Shown here in pieces: positions 1-8,910 of a stretch of DNA of 64,000 bases. The stretch comes from Candidatus Tepidiaquacellales bacterium UBA2330. Its GTDB lineage: Bacteria; Bacteroidota; Ignavibacteria; Tepidaquicellales; Tepidaquicellaceae. Location: assembly GCA_002344965.1 (NCBI GenBank), contig DDUU01000029.1, forward strand, positions 1-64,000, given 5' to 3'. Numbering within the stretch: the first letter of the stretch is position 1; every line of letters begins with the position of its first letter. The translations under genes and the position numbers were made by a program. The notes under the pieces were generated by a model. It ran no database searches. It was not told where the DNA came from and saw only the letters and a list, made by a program, of their open reading frames with translations.

Positions 1-18
1 CCACTCTGCCACCTCTCC
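1..18 (-). tRNA. tRNA-Ser, 5' portion only (cut by window edge)
   Basis: On the minus strand the first bases read GGAGAGGTGGCAGAGTGG, which is an acceptor stem (GGAGAGG), the TG at positions 8-9 and the start of a D arm, as in type II tRNAs. The form is typical of a serine tRNA. The anticodon lies outside the window, so serine rather than leucine is inferred from the 5' sequence and from the neighbouring tRNA-Ser gene on the same strand. Confidence 0.6.
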
Positions 19-116
19 GGGAATTGAGTTGTAAAATTTTAATTTAAGGAATGGAAGTATAATTTTCTGCCGTTATATCTACAGGTTTTGTCAAAAACTT
101 CCATTATAATGAAATG

Positions 117-203
117 CAGAGAGTGCGGGATTCGAACCCGCGAAGACCTTTCGACCTTACACACTTTCCAGGCGTGCTCCTTCAACCACTCGGACAACTC
201 TCT
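117..203 (-). tRNA. tRNA-Ser(GGA)
   Basis: The minus strand folds as a complete type II tRNA. The acceptor stem AGAGAGT pairs perfectly with ACTCTCT, followed by discriminator G; a TCCGAGTGG D arm, a CACGC/GTGTG anticodon stem with loop CTGGAAA (anticodon GGA), a long variable arm and a T arm with GGTTCGAATCCC are all visible. CCA is not encoded: the bases after the discriminator are CAT. It reads UCC/UCU serine codons and probably shares a transcript with the tRNA-Ser fragment at the window edge. Confidence 0.94.
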
Positions 204-204
204 G

Positions 205-517
205 TAAATTACAGTTGCAAATATAAACCTTTGAAATCTGAAATTCCCCATAAAAAAAATTCTGATTACCCAATAATTTTTATACAAAACAAAAGCTTGT
301 CGTTAAAATTATTCTTTGGAACAGAAACCGGAGTTGATTTCGGAATTTTAAAAATGTGATGTGTTAACCGGAAAAAATGCCGGGAAATTTTTTGACAAAG
401 CAAACCAGATAATTTGAACATTCAGCAAACCATTGGTATTAGTAAATAAAGATTGATTTTTAAATAATTCAATGCTATTTTTGTTTAATTATTTTTTCTA
501 AAACTAAATACAAAAAA
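205..517. other. Intergenic region between tRNA-Ser and HU gene
   Basis: This stretch separates the divergent tRNA and HU genes and must hold both promoters. I see a TTGACA-like hexamer near 393 but no -10 at a standard 17-base spacing, so I do not call a promoter. No convincing coding potential or hairpin was found. Confidence 0.4.
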
Positions 518-790
518 ATGACAAAAGAAGAACTCGTTGCAAAAATAGCAGGTGATGCTAAAGTTACAAAAGTTCAGGCAAGAGCTGCATTAGAATCAAT
601 TATTGACGGCGTCAAAAAGACTCTTAAAAAAGGCGGAAGACTTTCACTTGTTGGATTCGGAACATTTTCAGTTTCTAAAAGAAAAGCAAGAATAGGAAGA
701 AATCCTCAGACCGGTAAAGAAATTAAAATAGCCGCTAAAAAAGTTGCAAGATTCAAAGCAGGAAAAACACTGGCTGATCACGTTAAATAG
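518..790 (+). CDS. HU family DNA-binding protein
   Basis: This is a 90-residue histone-like nucleoid protein of the HU/IHF family, acting as a dimer that bends and compacts DNA in the cytoplasm. The length is standard for the family. The conserved body motif LSLVGFGTF lies at residues 42-50, and the beta-arm signature GRNPQTGKEI at 60-69 carries the proline that intercalates into DNA. It is very lysine-rich, as expected. The ATG is followed by the canonical MTKEELV start and the gene is closed by its own terminator, so it is probably a single-gene transcript. HU versus IHF cannot be separated reliably from sequence alone. Confidence 0.95.
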   Translation: MTKEELVAKIAGDAKVTKVQARAALESIIDGVKKTLKKGGRLSLVGFGTFSVSKRKARIGRNPQTGKEIKIAAKKVARFKAGKTLADHVK

Positions 791-808
791 TTTTTCTTAA
801 GTATTTTA

Positions 809-838
809 AAAAGGCGGTTTTTAATACCGCCTTTTTTA
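809..838 (+). terminator. Rho-independent terminator after HU gene
   Basis: A stem GGCGGT (813-818) pairs with ACCGCC (826-831), extended by A/T pairs, with a loop of seven bases and a following T run. It lies 20 bases after the HU stop. The A run on the left side could also serve the convergent protease gene on the other strand. Confidence 0.85.
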
Positions 839-846
839 TTTTAGAA

Positions 847-3800
847 TTATTTAACCACTGCAAATTTACCCGTCTTTTCTTCCACATCATTTCCATCTGA
901 ATTTTTACCGGTAGCTCTGTATATATAAATTCCAGTCGGCACTGAGTTTCCGCCTCCGTCTTTGAGATTCCACTCTACTCCCCCGTTACCGTCGGTTTCG
1001 CTAATTTTTATTAAAAATTTTCCTCTTAGGTCATAAATCTCAATACTTGTATTTCTTGTAATATTTGCAAATGTAATGTACTCCTGACCATTATTAAAAC
1101 TGTAAGGATTCGGATATACATACATTTCATCAAGATTTTCCTTATTGAAGATTAAACCGAAACTGCTGCCGGCACCTTCGGTAATTTTTATTCCTCCGGA
1201 AGAAAATACATTGCTGACCTTCATTAAATAATTTTTACCCGTTGCTCCTATTACAGATCTGTTCTCAAGATCAAGATATACTTTTCTTCTGTCCGAGTTA
1301 TCTATAGTAACTGATGTAACGGAGATATTAAATGGTTCAAACTTATAATTAGCGGTATTTTTAACGCTGACCGAATCGACTTCGAGATTGAAATCAACAG
1401 TAAGCCTGTATTCACCTGAAAGTTCGAGCTTTGCAAGATAAAATTTCTGAGAGTCGGTTTGCTGTATGTTAAAGTTTACAGAATTTGTGTCAGCCGGCGA
1501 ACCATAAAAATCCGTAAGACCAACCGCTCGGACATTATACATTCCATTCGTAGGTATTTCGTTAAGCGTCAGAAAATATTCATAATTACTTTTCACGGTA
1601 ATATTTTTCGGATTAAAAGGCGGTAATAAATTTCCGGAAATCGCAAATGATTCAAGATTAGGGATAATTGTTGGAATGCGCTCTGAATATTTTAAAACTA
1701 TAAAACCGCCGGCGCTGTAATCTGCGGAAATTAATTTTGATTTATTGTGAATATAAACATTGACCGGATCTGAAAGCATACTCTCTCGGACAGGATTCTG
1801 TTCATCTACAGCAGAAACTTTATAAAAATAATTTTTCCGGTTAGTAACATTTATATCGGCAAAATTATTTACGTTAACTGAGTCATATAATACGAATGAC
1901 ATAGTAGAGTCGCTTTTATAAATTTTATATCTCTCCGCGCCGGTTACAGGTTCGAAATTAAGAATTGCGGAATTTGAATCAAGACTATATCCGCGCAGAT
2001 TTAGCGGAGTAGCAGGTCCTGTAAACGCAATTTCCTTTTCAAAAAATATGAGCGAATCTTCAGTAGTATTTACTCCGATCTCCTTCACTCCGTTTCCGTC
2101 AAAATCAAAAGCAATCTGATTAAAAGAATTAATCCCTTCTCTGTAATATACAGGAGTAAACCTGTTTAGCGAATTATTAAATTTTAAAATATAAAATAAT
2201 GTACCGACATTAATCATTACTTCATCTTTTCCGTCGTTATCAATATCAGCTGCCATGGTAGAAGTAATCGTATAATCCTTGTAATTAAATATGTCCGTGA
2301 TGTCCATGAGTTCATACGAATCATCAGATGTAGATGTGTAAGCATACAGACTGTAATACTGAATAAAGTCGATATTATTGCTTACTACGCCAAGCGCAAA
2401 ATCTTTTTTACCGTCCCCGTTAAAATCTCCTGAGACAATATTATCGCCTTTTATAAATCTGAAAATACTGTCTGTGAAAACTCTTCTGTAATTGTTATCC
2501 GAAACGTTTTCATAAACTGAAACACACGTTACGGGATATCCCGGGGCAGAAGGACTATAAAAAATATTTGAGAACATAATATCCGGCTTGCCGTCACCGT
2601 CAAAATCCTCTACAAGAGAGTTTTGTGAATTTGATATTGAATCTTTTCCGAAAAAGGGTAGAGAAGCTGTCTGGTTAAAATTATTCCCGGAAGTTGATTC
2701 CAGAATTCTTAACCCGCTGCTGCCGAATCCGAGAATTTCCATTTTACCGTCATTGTCAGTATCTGCAATGCGCGAAGACCAGAAATTTCCGTTACCCTGA
2801 TCACTCCAAATAAGATTTGTAGGAAGACCGCCCGGATTACCGGCTTCATAAACGAAACCGTTTCTGTCGCTTGACGCCAGTATTTCAAATTTGCCGTCGC
2901 CGTCAATATCAGCCACATCTTTTGCAATTCTGAAATCACCCCAGTTATCGGAAGAAATTTTCTGAAAAGCTCCGCCGCTGAATTCAAACACATTCAGCTT
3001 CAGGTTATTATTGATATCATTCACAAAAAAATCATTTATACCGTTACCTGTTATGTCAACTACAGACTTTGCGAACTGCGAGTTACCCATTTTATAACTC
3101 TTATTTTTATAACCGTAAATATTTACAGACGGCTGAGTATAAAAATAAAAGGCAGTATCACTGAATGTGGCTGACTTTCCGTTAAGAGAAATCGCTTCCA
3201 GATAAAATTCATATTCTGTATCAGGCGCAAGATCATTTCCGTTAAGAAGACCGTAGTGCGCTTCGGTAACAAAACCTATGTTTGGTGTTCCGACATCAGC
3301 AAGTATGGATTTATAATTTTCATTAATGCCTTTTCTTTTATAGTAAATCTTTCCGAGAGTTCTTTTATTGGTTGCAAACAATATTAGCTGGGAAAAATTA
3401 TTTTTATCGATAAGATTTCCAAACTGAATATCCGTAAATACCGGCGGATTTTTATCTTTGAAAATTATCATACGGTGTTCGATGGTCCTGCCTGAATTAC
3501 TGTTTATCGCAAGTCTCAGAGTATAAGAAGTATCCGTCATTCCTGCGGTATTCCATATCATAACAGTATCCTTTAGAACCTGTGATGTTTGATTTGACAA
3601 AAGCGGAATCCATTCAGCCGGACGCTGTCCGATTCCGTAATAAAGGGAATAGGACTGAAACAAAGCGGATGCTGCGGAAAGACAGATTACAACAGAGTCA
3701 TTTTCAAAAGTATAATCCTGCGAAGGAGTATGAATTCTGGCTACAGCAGGATTATTGAAATTCTCAACTGCTTTGAGTGCGTCAAGTCTTCCTGAAGCTC

Positions 3801-5157
3801 TTATATGATCCCAGCCATTCTGACCGGGCATTAAAACAGTCGTCGACACAAGAATGCCTCTGATCTCTTCATTTGTAAGCGACGGATTTTTTGAAAGCAG
3901 AAGTCCGGCAATACCGGCAACCAAAGGCGCTGCAAATGAAGTACCGTTTATTTTATCATAATCACCGCCGTATTGTGAGCTTCCTTTTCCCGTCCTCACC
4001 GTTGTCATATTTTGAAAACCGGGCGCGAAAATATCTACAGTCTCGCCAAAGGAAGAGAAACCGGCTTTGTTGTTTGTAATGTCCGAAGCTCCGACTGAAA
4101 TTACTTCATCATAAGCTGAAGGATAATGCAGTCTGTCAGTTCCGTCATTACCGGCTGAGCAGATAATGACGACATTCTGAGAATAAGCAAATCTGATTAC
4201 GTCTCTCAAAAGATTACTGAACGCATAATCCCCGAAGCTGAAGTTAAATACTTTTACACCGTTTGCGACGCCGTACAGAATAGCATTTGCTACATCATCT
4301 TCCTCACCGAAACCTTCCGCATCAAATGCTCTCAGCACCATCACTTTACATCCGGGAGCGACTGATGAAATTCCTCTTCCGTTATTAAAGCCGGCATTTA
4401 TGACACCAGTAACAGCAGTACCGTGAGAAAATTTATTGTCATCTGTGGGATCATTATCGGGATCAAGATAATCTCCTCTTCTCGGATCTCCTGTCAGCGG
4501 CTGATCTGTAAAATCATATCCGCGCCAGTCATCTATGAATCCGTTATTGTCATCATCAATTCCGTTTGATTCCCGGCCGTTTCCGTATTCGCCGTAATTG
4601 ATCTTAAAACTGTTCTGAAGATCGGGATGAAGAAAGTCCAGACCTGTGTCGATCACACCGATCACAACATTCGAATCACCGAGAGTAATATCCCAGAGAT
4701 TTTGCATGCCAATATAATTGAGATAATACTGTTCGTTATACAGCGGATCGTTAGGGGTGAATTCCGGAGCTGCAAGATTATCCAGCTTCAGTTTATTGTT
4801 GATCTGGATATATTCGATATATTCATTCTTGCCAGCCTGCGTAAGAATTACATCAAGATTAACATTATCCGTTTCGGAAATGAAAATTTTGTCAAGACCG
4901 GACGAAGAAAAATTTCTGCTGTCAAAATTCTGAAGCATTTTATTGCTGAATAATGCTTTTGAATTCCGTATTCCGAAATCTCTGCATAGCTTTGATATTG
5001 CTGAACTGCCAGAGCCGGGATTATTACTTCTGAAATTTGAAAGTACAGAAGCCGGTGTATTATCCTTAAACTTAATTATAAGAGAGGTCTGCGCGTTAAT
5101 GCATTGTGATGTAAAAAAGAAAATAATCAGTGCAGTTAAAATTTTTATATGAGACAT
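847..5157 (-). CDS. S8 (subtilisin-type) serine peptidase with FG-GAP/VCBS repeats and T9SS sorting domain
   Basis: This 1436-residue secreted protease has an N-terminal signal peptide (about residues 1-22, cut after INA). The subtilase catalytic triad is complete: Asp170 in VIGVIDTG, His245 in HGTAVTG and Ser407 in NGTSFAAP, with the oxyanion Asn337. An acidic insert DDDNNGFIDD (201-210) is typical of Bacteroidota subtilases. After it come seven Ca-binding DxDxDG-type motifs (about 690-1030) of FG-GAP/VCBS propeller repeats, a fibronectin-like segment, and a C-terminal T9SS type A sorting domain beginning at YVYPNPYSF and ending in EEKTGKFAVVK. It is therefore probably exported by T9SS and cell-surface attached or released. 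It lies 42 bases downstream of the M1 peptidase gene, likely in one operon for extracytoplasmic protein degradation. The substrate is unknown. Confidence 0.93.
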   Translation of the reverse strand: MSHIKILTALIIFFFTSQCINAQTSLIIKFKDNTPASVLSNFRSNNPGSGSSAISKLCRDFGIRNSKALFSNKMLQNFDSRNFSSSGLDKIFISETDNVNLDVILTQAGKNEYIEYIQINNKLKLDNLAAPEFTPNDPLYNEQYYLNYIGMQNLWDITLGDSNVVIGVIDTGLDFLHPDLQNSFKINYGEYGNGRESNGIDDDNNGFIDDWRGYDFTDQPLTGDPRRGDYLDPDNDPTDDNKFSHGTAVTGVINAGFNNGRGISSVAPGCKVMVLRAFDAEGFGEEDDVANAILYGVANGVKVFNFSFGDYAFSNLLRDVIRFAYSQNVVIICSAGNDGTDRLHYPSAYDEVISVGASDITNNKAGFSSFGETVDIFAPGFQNMTTVRTGKGSSQYGGDYDKINGTSFAAPLVAGIAGLLLSKNPSLTNEEIRGILVSTTVLMPGQNGWDHIRASGRLDALKAVENFNNPAVARIHTPSQDYTFENDSVVICLSAASALFQSYSLYYGIGQRPAEWIPLLSNQTSQVLKDTVMIWNTAGMTDTSYTLRLAINSNSGRTIEHRMIIFKDKNPPVFTDIQFGNLIDKNNFSQLILFATNKRTLGKIYYKRKGINENYKSILADVGTPNIGFVTEAHYGLLNGNDLAPDTEYEFYLEAISLNGKSATFSDTAFYFYTQPSVNIYGYKNKSYKMGNSQFAKSVVDITGNGINDFFVNDINNNLKLNVFEFSGGAFQKISSDNWGDFRIAKDVADIDGDGKFEILASSDRNGFVYEAGNPGGLPTNLIWSDQGNGNFWSSRIADTDNDGKMEILGFGSSGLRILESTSGNNFNQTASLPFFGKDSISNSQNSLVEDFDGDGKPDIMFSNIFYSPSAPGYPVTCVSVYENVSDNNYRRVFTDSIFRFIKGDNIVSGDFNGDGKKDFALGVVSNNIDFIQYYSLYAYTSTSDDSYELMDITDIFNYKDYTITSTMAADIDNDGKDEVMINVGTLFYILKFNNSLNRFTPVYYREGINSFNQIAFDFDGNGVKEIGVNTTEDSLIFFEKEIAFTGPATPLNLRGYSLDSNSAILNFEPVTGAERYKIYKSDSTMSFVLYDSVNVNNFADINVTNRKNYFYKVSAVDEQNPVRESMLSDPVNVYIHNKSKLISADYSAGGFIVLKYSERIPTIIPNLESFAISGNLLPPFNPKNITVKSNYEYFLTLNEIPTNGMYNVRAVGLTDFYGSPADTNSVNFNIQQTDSQKFYLAKLELSGEYRLTVDFNLEVDSVSVKNTANYKFEPFNISVTSVTIDNSDRRKVYLDLENRSVIGATGKNYLMKVSNVFSSGGIKITEGAGSSFGLIFNKENLDEMYVYPNPYSFNNGQEYITFANITRNTSIEIYDLRGKFLIKISETDGNGGVEWNLKDGGGNSVPTGIYIYRATGKNSDGNDVEEKTGKFAVVK

Positions 5158-5199
5158 AAAATAAACGATAATTACTTTTTGAAATTTAAAATGTTGAAA

Positions 5200-6945
5200 T
5201 TAATTATTCTCCTCCTTTTTGATTTTTTTCAAAACCCAATTATCATTATCTATAATTACATCGAGAGGAATTCCTTTTACAGAATGACTGATCTGCTGAC
5301 TTCTGCTGTCATTAAAAACGGTAATTTCTTCATCACCGGTATTTGTTTTGAATAAAATTCTGAGAGGCATGGAATACACTTCCAAATCATCCTGATTTTG
5401 CTTCAGAAACAGATCTACTTTGTACAGATCATCTGAAGCCTGAACTTTTTCATACTTCCATGAATATGAATATTCCGGACGTCCGGTGCCGGTAAATATC
5501 CATTGATTGAAAAAATAGTTCAAGTCATTTCCCGTAATGTCCTCGCAAATTTTCTGAAACTGATATGTATCGGCGTTTTTATATTTGTATTCATCATAAT
5601 ACGTTCTGATAATTTGCCTGAAAAGCGAATCACCTGTAACGCCTCTGAGCATATGAAGACACCAGCTTCCCTTTTTATAAACTGTCGGACCGAAAATAAA
5701 TCCTTCGGGATCATAAACCGTACCCATAAAAAACGAATAATCATTTTTCTTCATAAAATTTTTGAGCGCTTCTTTGCCTTTTGTGTGTTCCACCCACATA
5801 GCTTCACCGTAAGAAGCAAAACCTTCATTCAGCCAGATATCTTTCCACGTAGCCGGTGTTACGGCATCACCGAACCATTGATGAACAAGCTCATGCACTA
5901 CAATGTCTTCATATTTTCCGTTACCGGTAACAAGAGTGTATCCCATGCTTGAAATGGTCTGATGTTCCATTGCGCCGCCGACCCAGCCAAAAGTTGCCAT
6001 TCCGTATTTTTCATTAATGAACGGATATTCGCCTATATAATCTGAAAAGAATTTTAACATTTCAACTGTATTTTTCCAGTCATACTTTGCTTTTTCGGTC
6101 AGGTAAGGATAAGTATAATATTCCACAGGCATTTGAATTTTCCCGTCCATTGAAGTATAAGTGTCTGTCCATTTGTCATACTTTCCGATTGCCAGAGAAA
6201 CAAGATAGGTAGCTGTAGGATAAGAGGTTTTCCAGTGAAATGTCTTTGATCCGTTTTTATTGTCCGAAACATTAATAAGCAGTCCATTTGAAACAGCAGT
6301 AAGTTTTTCCGGGACAGTGATTATTATTTCAGCATCAGCTTTATCCGTCATGACATCTTTACAAGGCCACCAAGTTTTAGCATGATTGGGTTCGCTTAAA
6401 GTATAAATCGCCGGTTCATCATCAAATTTTTTAATGCTGAAAGAATCAAAACCTTTATTTTCCGGAATGCCTTCATATACAATTCGAATATCAAAAGATT
6501 CATTTAATTTAAGCTTACCTTTTGTATCTGCCGCTATATAATCATCAACTCTAAAATGAGAAATTTCCATTCCGTTTAGCTTCACTGAATTCACATTCAT
6601 ATTTCCGGCGAGATCAATATAAATAAAACTCAGGGTATCTGAGAGACTTTCTGAGTTCATATTTACTGTTCCGATAATTTTTTTTTGCTGAATATCGAAG
6701 GAAAAGTCCAGTTTATAACTTTTGACATCATAAAGCGACTGACTGCTTAATATGCCGGGGTTAGTGTCTGATACTTGATCAGACTCTATGTTTTCATAAT
6801 ACTTTGCTGATATGATCTGATAATATTTATAAATCTGATCTTTATCAACAAAGGATAACATAACTTTTAAACTTATAACGCTCCAAAATGTAATTGCTAA
6901 GAAGACAATCATTAAAACGGGAAAAAGAATTTTTAAATTATTCAT
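5200..6945 (-). CDS. M1 family zinc metallopeptidase (aminopeptidase N-like), membrane anchored
   Basis: The 581-residue protein has one N-terminal hydrophobic segment (about 5-30), likely an uncleaved anchor or signal, and then an extracytoplasmic M1 peptidase. The exopeptidase motif GGAMEH lies at 323-328. The zinc site is HELVHQW (His351, Glu352, His355) with the third ligand Glu374 in NEGFASYGE. M1 enzymes remove N-terminal residues from peptides. It is shorter than E. coli PepN (about 870 residues) and lacks the large C-terminal helical domain, matching the short Bacteroidota M1 forms. It is upstream of the S8 protease on the same strand, so the two may act in sequence on extracellular protein. 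Confidence 0.92.
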   Translation of the reverse strand: MNNLKILFPVLMIVFLAITFWSVISLKVMLSFVDKDQIYKYYQIISAKYYENIESDQVSDTNPGILSSQSLYDVKSYKLDFSFDIQQKKIIGTVNMNSESLSDTLSFIYIDLAGNMNVNSVKLNGMEISHFRVDDYIAADTKGKLKLNESFDIRIVYEGIPENKGFDSFSIKKFDDEPAIYTLSEPNHAKTWWPCKDVMTDKADAEIIITVPEKLTAVSNGLLINVSDNKNGSKTFHWKTSYPTATYLVSLAIGKYDKWTDTYTSMDGKIQMPVEYYTYPYLTEKAKYDWKNTVEMLKFFSDYIGEYPFINEKYGMATFGWVGGAMEHQTISSMGYTLVTGNGKYEDIVVHELVHQWFGDAVTPATWKDIWLNEGFASYGEAMWVEHTKGKEALKNFMKKNDYSFFMGTVYDPEGFIFGPTVYKKGSWCLHMLRGVTGDSLFRQIIRTYYDEYKYKNADTYQFQKICEDITGNDLNYFFNQWIFTGTGRPEYSYSWKYEKVQASDDLYKVDLFLKQNQDDLEVYSMPLRILFKTNTGDEEITVFNDSRSQQISHSVKGIPLDVIIDNDNWVLKKIKKEENN

Positions 6946-7143
6946 AAAAAACAGCGGGGACAGAATCGGTAAACATAAATGCTATATTAAAGTTTTGCAT
7001 ATCTGTTAATTTTCATTAATTCAAAATTGAAGCATTAAAAAGTCAGTCCTGCAATCAGTACAGTGATTAATATTTTCAATATAAGTAACTCATTATTTGT
7101 AAATAAATTAGTTAAATTTATGACAAATAAAAATTAATTACAG

Positions 7144-7854
7144 ATGAGATTCAGAAAACCGATATTAAGATTTATACTTTTTTTAATAATTCCTTTATTA
7201 ATGTCGTCGTGTATTTCTATCAACAGACAAATTAAGTTAAACCGAGACGGAACGGGAAAAGAGATTATGAAAATTACATTTATGAAAGAGTTTTATGATG
7301 TAATGGCTTCTATGTCATCGCTGATGGATTCTTCGCGGAGAGAAGGTTTTCTTGATTCGTTATACAGTGATGAAGTATTTGAAAACAAGACTGCTGAAAA
7401 TTATGATACAGTAGCAGGATTAAGATTGATTGATCTTAGTTCAGCAACCAACCCGGATTCTTCAAAAACATTCACTATAGATTATGAATTTGATAATGTT
7501 TCCAAGATAGGATCGTCGCTGAGCCATATAAATGAAAACGATGATAAGTATGTAACCGATGTGAGTTTAAAGGAAGATGGAAACAAGGTTTATTTCTTAT
7601 ATGAATACAGATTAAAGGAAGACGGCGTTGCATTATCGGAAGATGCAGCCGCAGATTCATTAGCAAGGGACATGAAAGAAAGCATGTCAAAAATGTTTGA
7701 GGGCGGGAATTTCAGTTTTGAAGTTGAATTACCGTACAATGTAATTTCAAGCAATTCAAACAGCAGGAACGGAAATATATTGAAATGGGAATTTCCCATG
7801 ACAGAGATAATGCTTTCGGAAAAGATCAGACTTGAAGCTGAAATGGAAAAATAA
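7144..7854 (+). CDS. Predicted lipoprotein of unknown function
   Basis: The 236-residue product begins with a basic and hydrophobic signal (residues 1-20) and a lipobox LLMSSC whose cysteine is followed by ISINRQI, so it is probably a lipidated envelope protein. The rest is a mixed alpha/beta domain with many aspartate, serine and glutamate residues. I recognise no family. A clear ATG start matches the signal peptide. It is read in the same direction as the next lipoprotein and the ccmE-ccmF pair, but gaps of over 100 bases make a single operon uncertain. Confidence 0.75.
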   Translation: MRFRKPILRFILFLIIPLLMSSCISINRQIKLNRDGTGKEIMKITFMKEFYDVMASMSSLMDSSRREGFLDSLYSDEVFENKTAENYDTVAGLRLIDLSSATNPDSSKTFTIDYEFDNVSKIGSSLSHINENDDKYVTDVSLKEDGNKVYFLYEYRLKEDGVALSEDAAADSLARDMKESMSKMFEGGNFSFEVELPYNVISSNSNSRNGNILKWEFPMTEIMLSEKIRLEAEMEK

Positions 7855-7990
7855 AAATTCCCCATGTGGATTGAACAGAGAAAAAATTGTAGATAAATTG
7901 GACATAGTCAGGTATGTTTAGAAATTAATAAAGGAAAATATCGTTATTCATGGTATAGTAATTGAAGTTATATAAATAAATAAAATAAAG

Positions 7991-8470
7991 ATGGAAAAAA
8001 ACTTTTTAAATTATGTTTTGTGTTTATTGATGACAGTAGTTTTAATGTCGTGTGCAAAGGAAGTGCCGCCGGAATTACTCAGCAACAAACCAAAAACAAC
8101 TGAAAAACAGGAAATGCCGGATGACTCAATCCACAGAAATCTAAAAAGCCCTTCTGGAAATAGTGAAGGAAGTCAGGAAAGCTGGGATGACGAAAACGCA
8201 AACAAGCTTGTAAAGGAAGCGGATGAGGCTGATAAAACTTACAGGAAAACCAAATCCGAATCTGACAAAAGCAGTACCATTGATGCTCAGATGAAAGCTG
8301 CTAATTATTTAATGTTTGAAGCCGATCTTCCTCCTAAGGATAAATACAAACCTGCGCTGCAAAGATACAGAAGAGTGTTAGAGCTTGACCCCGGTAACAG
8401 TGAGGCGCTTGCAAACAAAAAACAGATAGAAGATATTTACAAATCCATGGGAAAACCAATACCGGAATAA
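7991..8470 (+). CDS. Predicted lipoprotein with C-terminal TPR-like helix pair
   Basis: The 159-residue product has a signal peptide with lipobox VLMSC (cysteine near residue 21), then a charged, low-complexity linker rich in Lys, Glu and Ser, and a short C-terminal region (about 105-155, containing YKPALQRYRRVLELDPGNSEAL) that matches the helix-turn-helix pattern of a tetratricopeptide repeat. It ends 28 bases before ccmE and may be co-transcribed with it. Function is unknown; a scaffold role for envelope assembly would be a guess. Confidence 0.75.
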   Translation: MEKNFLNYVLCLLMTVVLMSCAKEVPPELLSNKPKTTEKQEMPDDSIHRNLKSPSGNSEGSQESWDDENANKLVKEADEADKTYRKTKSESDKSSTIDAQMKAANYLMFEADLPPKDKYKPALQRYRRVLELDPGNSEALANKKQIEDIYKSMGKPIPE

Positions 8471-8498
8471 TTTTAAAATGAAATAAATAAAAATTAAT

Positions 8499-8891
8499 AT
8501 GAATAAGAAAACTATAATCGGAACAGGAATAATAGTAATTTTTTTAATTGTAGGATTTCTGACTTTTTCAGAGAGTAAAATCGAATATACAGATTTTAAC
8601 AAAGCAACTGAAATTCACAGGACTTGTCAGGTGAAAGGAACCTGGCAAAAGGATAAAGATTCAAGATATGACGCATCAACTAATCAGTTTGAGTTTTATA
8701 TGATTGATGAAAACAATAATGAAATGAAGGTTGTACTGGACGGATCAATGCCGAATAATTTTGAGATGGCGGAATCAGTTGTTGCAAAAGGAAAAGTCAA
8801 AGACGGCTATTTTCATGCAAAGGAAGTATTAACCAAATGTCCGTCGAAATATGAAGCCGAAGGTCATGAAGTTAAAAAAACAGGAACATAA
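8499..8891 (+). CDS. ccmE: Cytochrome c maturation heme chaperone CcmE, CXXXY type
   Basis: The 130-residue protein has one N-terminal membrane segment (about 5-22) and an extracytoplasmic OB-fold domain with the family pattern VVLDGSMPNNFEMAESVVAKG. CcmE carries heme to the CcmF synthetase. In the classical form the heme is bound through a histidine in an HxxxY motif; here the corresponding site reads Cys114-Pro-Ser-Lys-Tyr118, the CXXXY variant described in archaea and some bacteria that also lack CcmH. It is followed 19 bases later by ccmF, which supports the identification. The nearby multiheme cytochromes are the obvious clients. Confidence 0.9.
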   Translation: MNKKTIIGTGIIVIFLIVGFLTFSESKIEYTDFNKATEIHRTCQVKGTWQKDKDSRYDASTNQFEFYMIDENNNEMKVVLDGSMPNNFEMAESVVAKGKVKDGYFHAKEVLTKCPSKYEAEGHEVKKTGT

Positions 8892-8910
8892 AATTTAAAT
8901 TTAATTTAAT

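Noticed and set aside
2588..2993. Frames on both strands inside the S8 protease gene.
   Set aside because: They are shadows of a long gene with complete catalytic motifs and have no features of their own.
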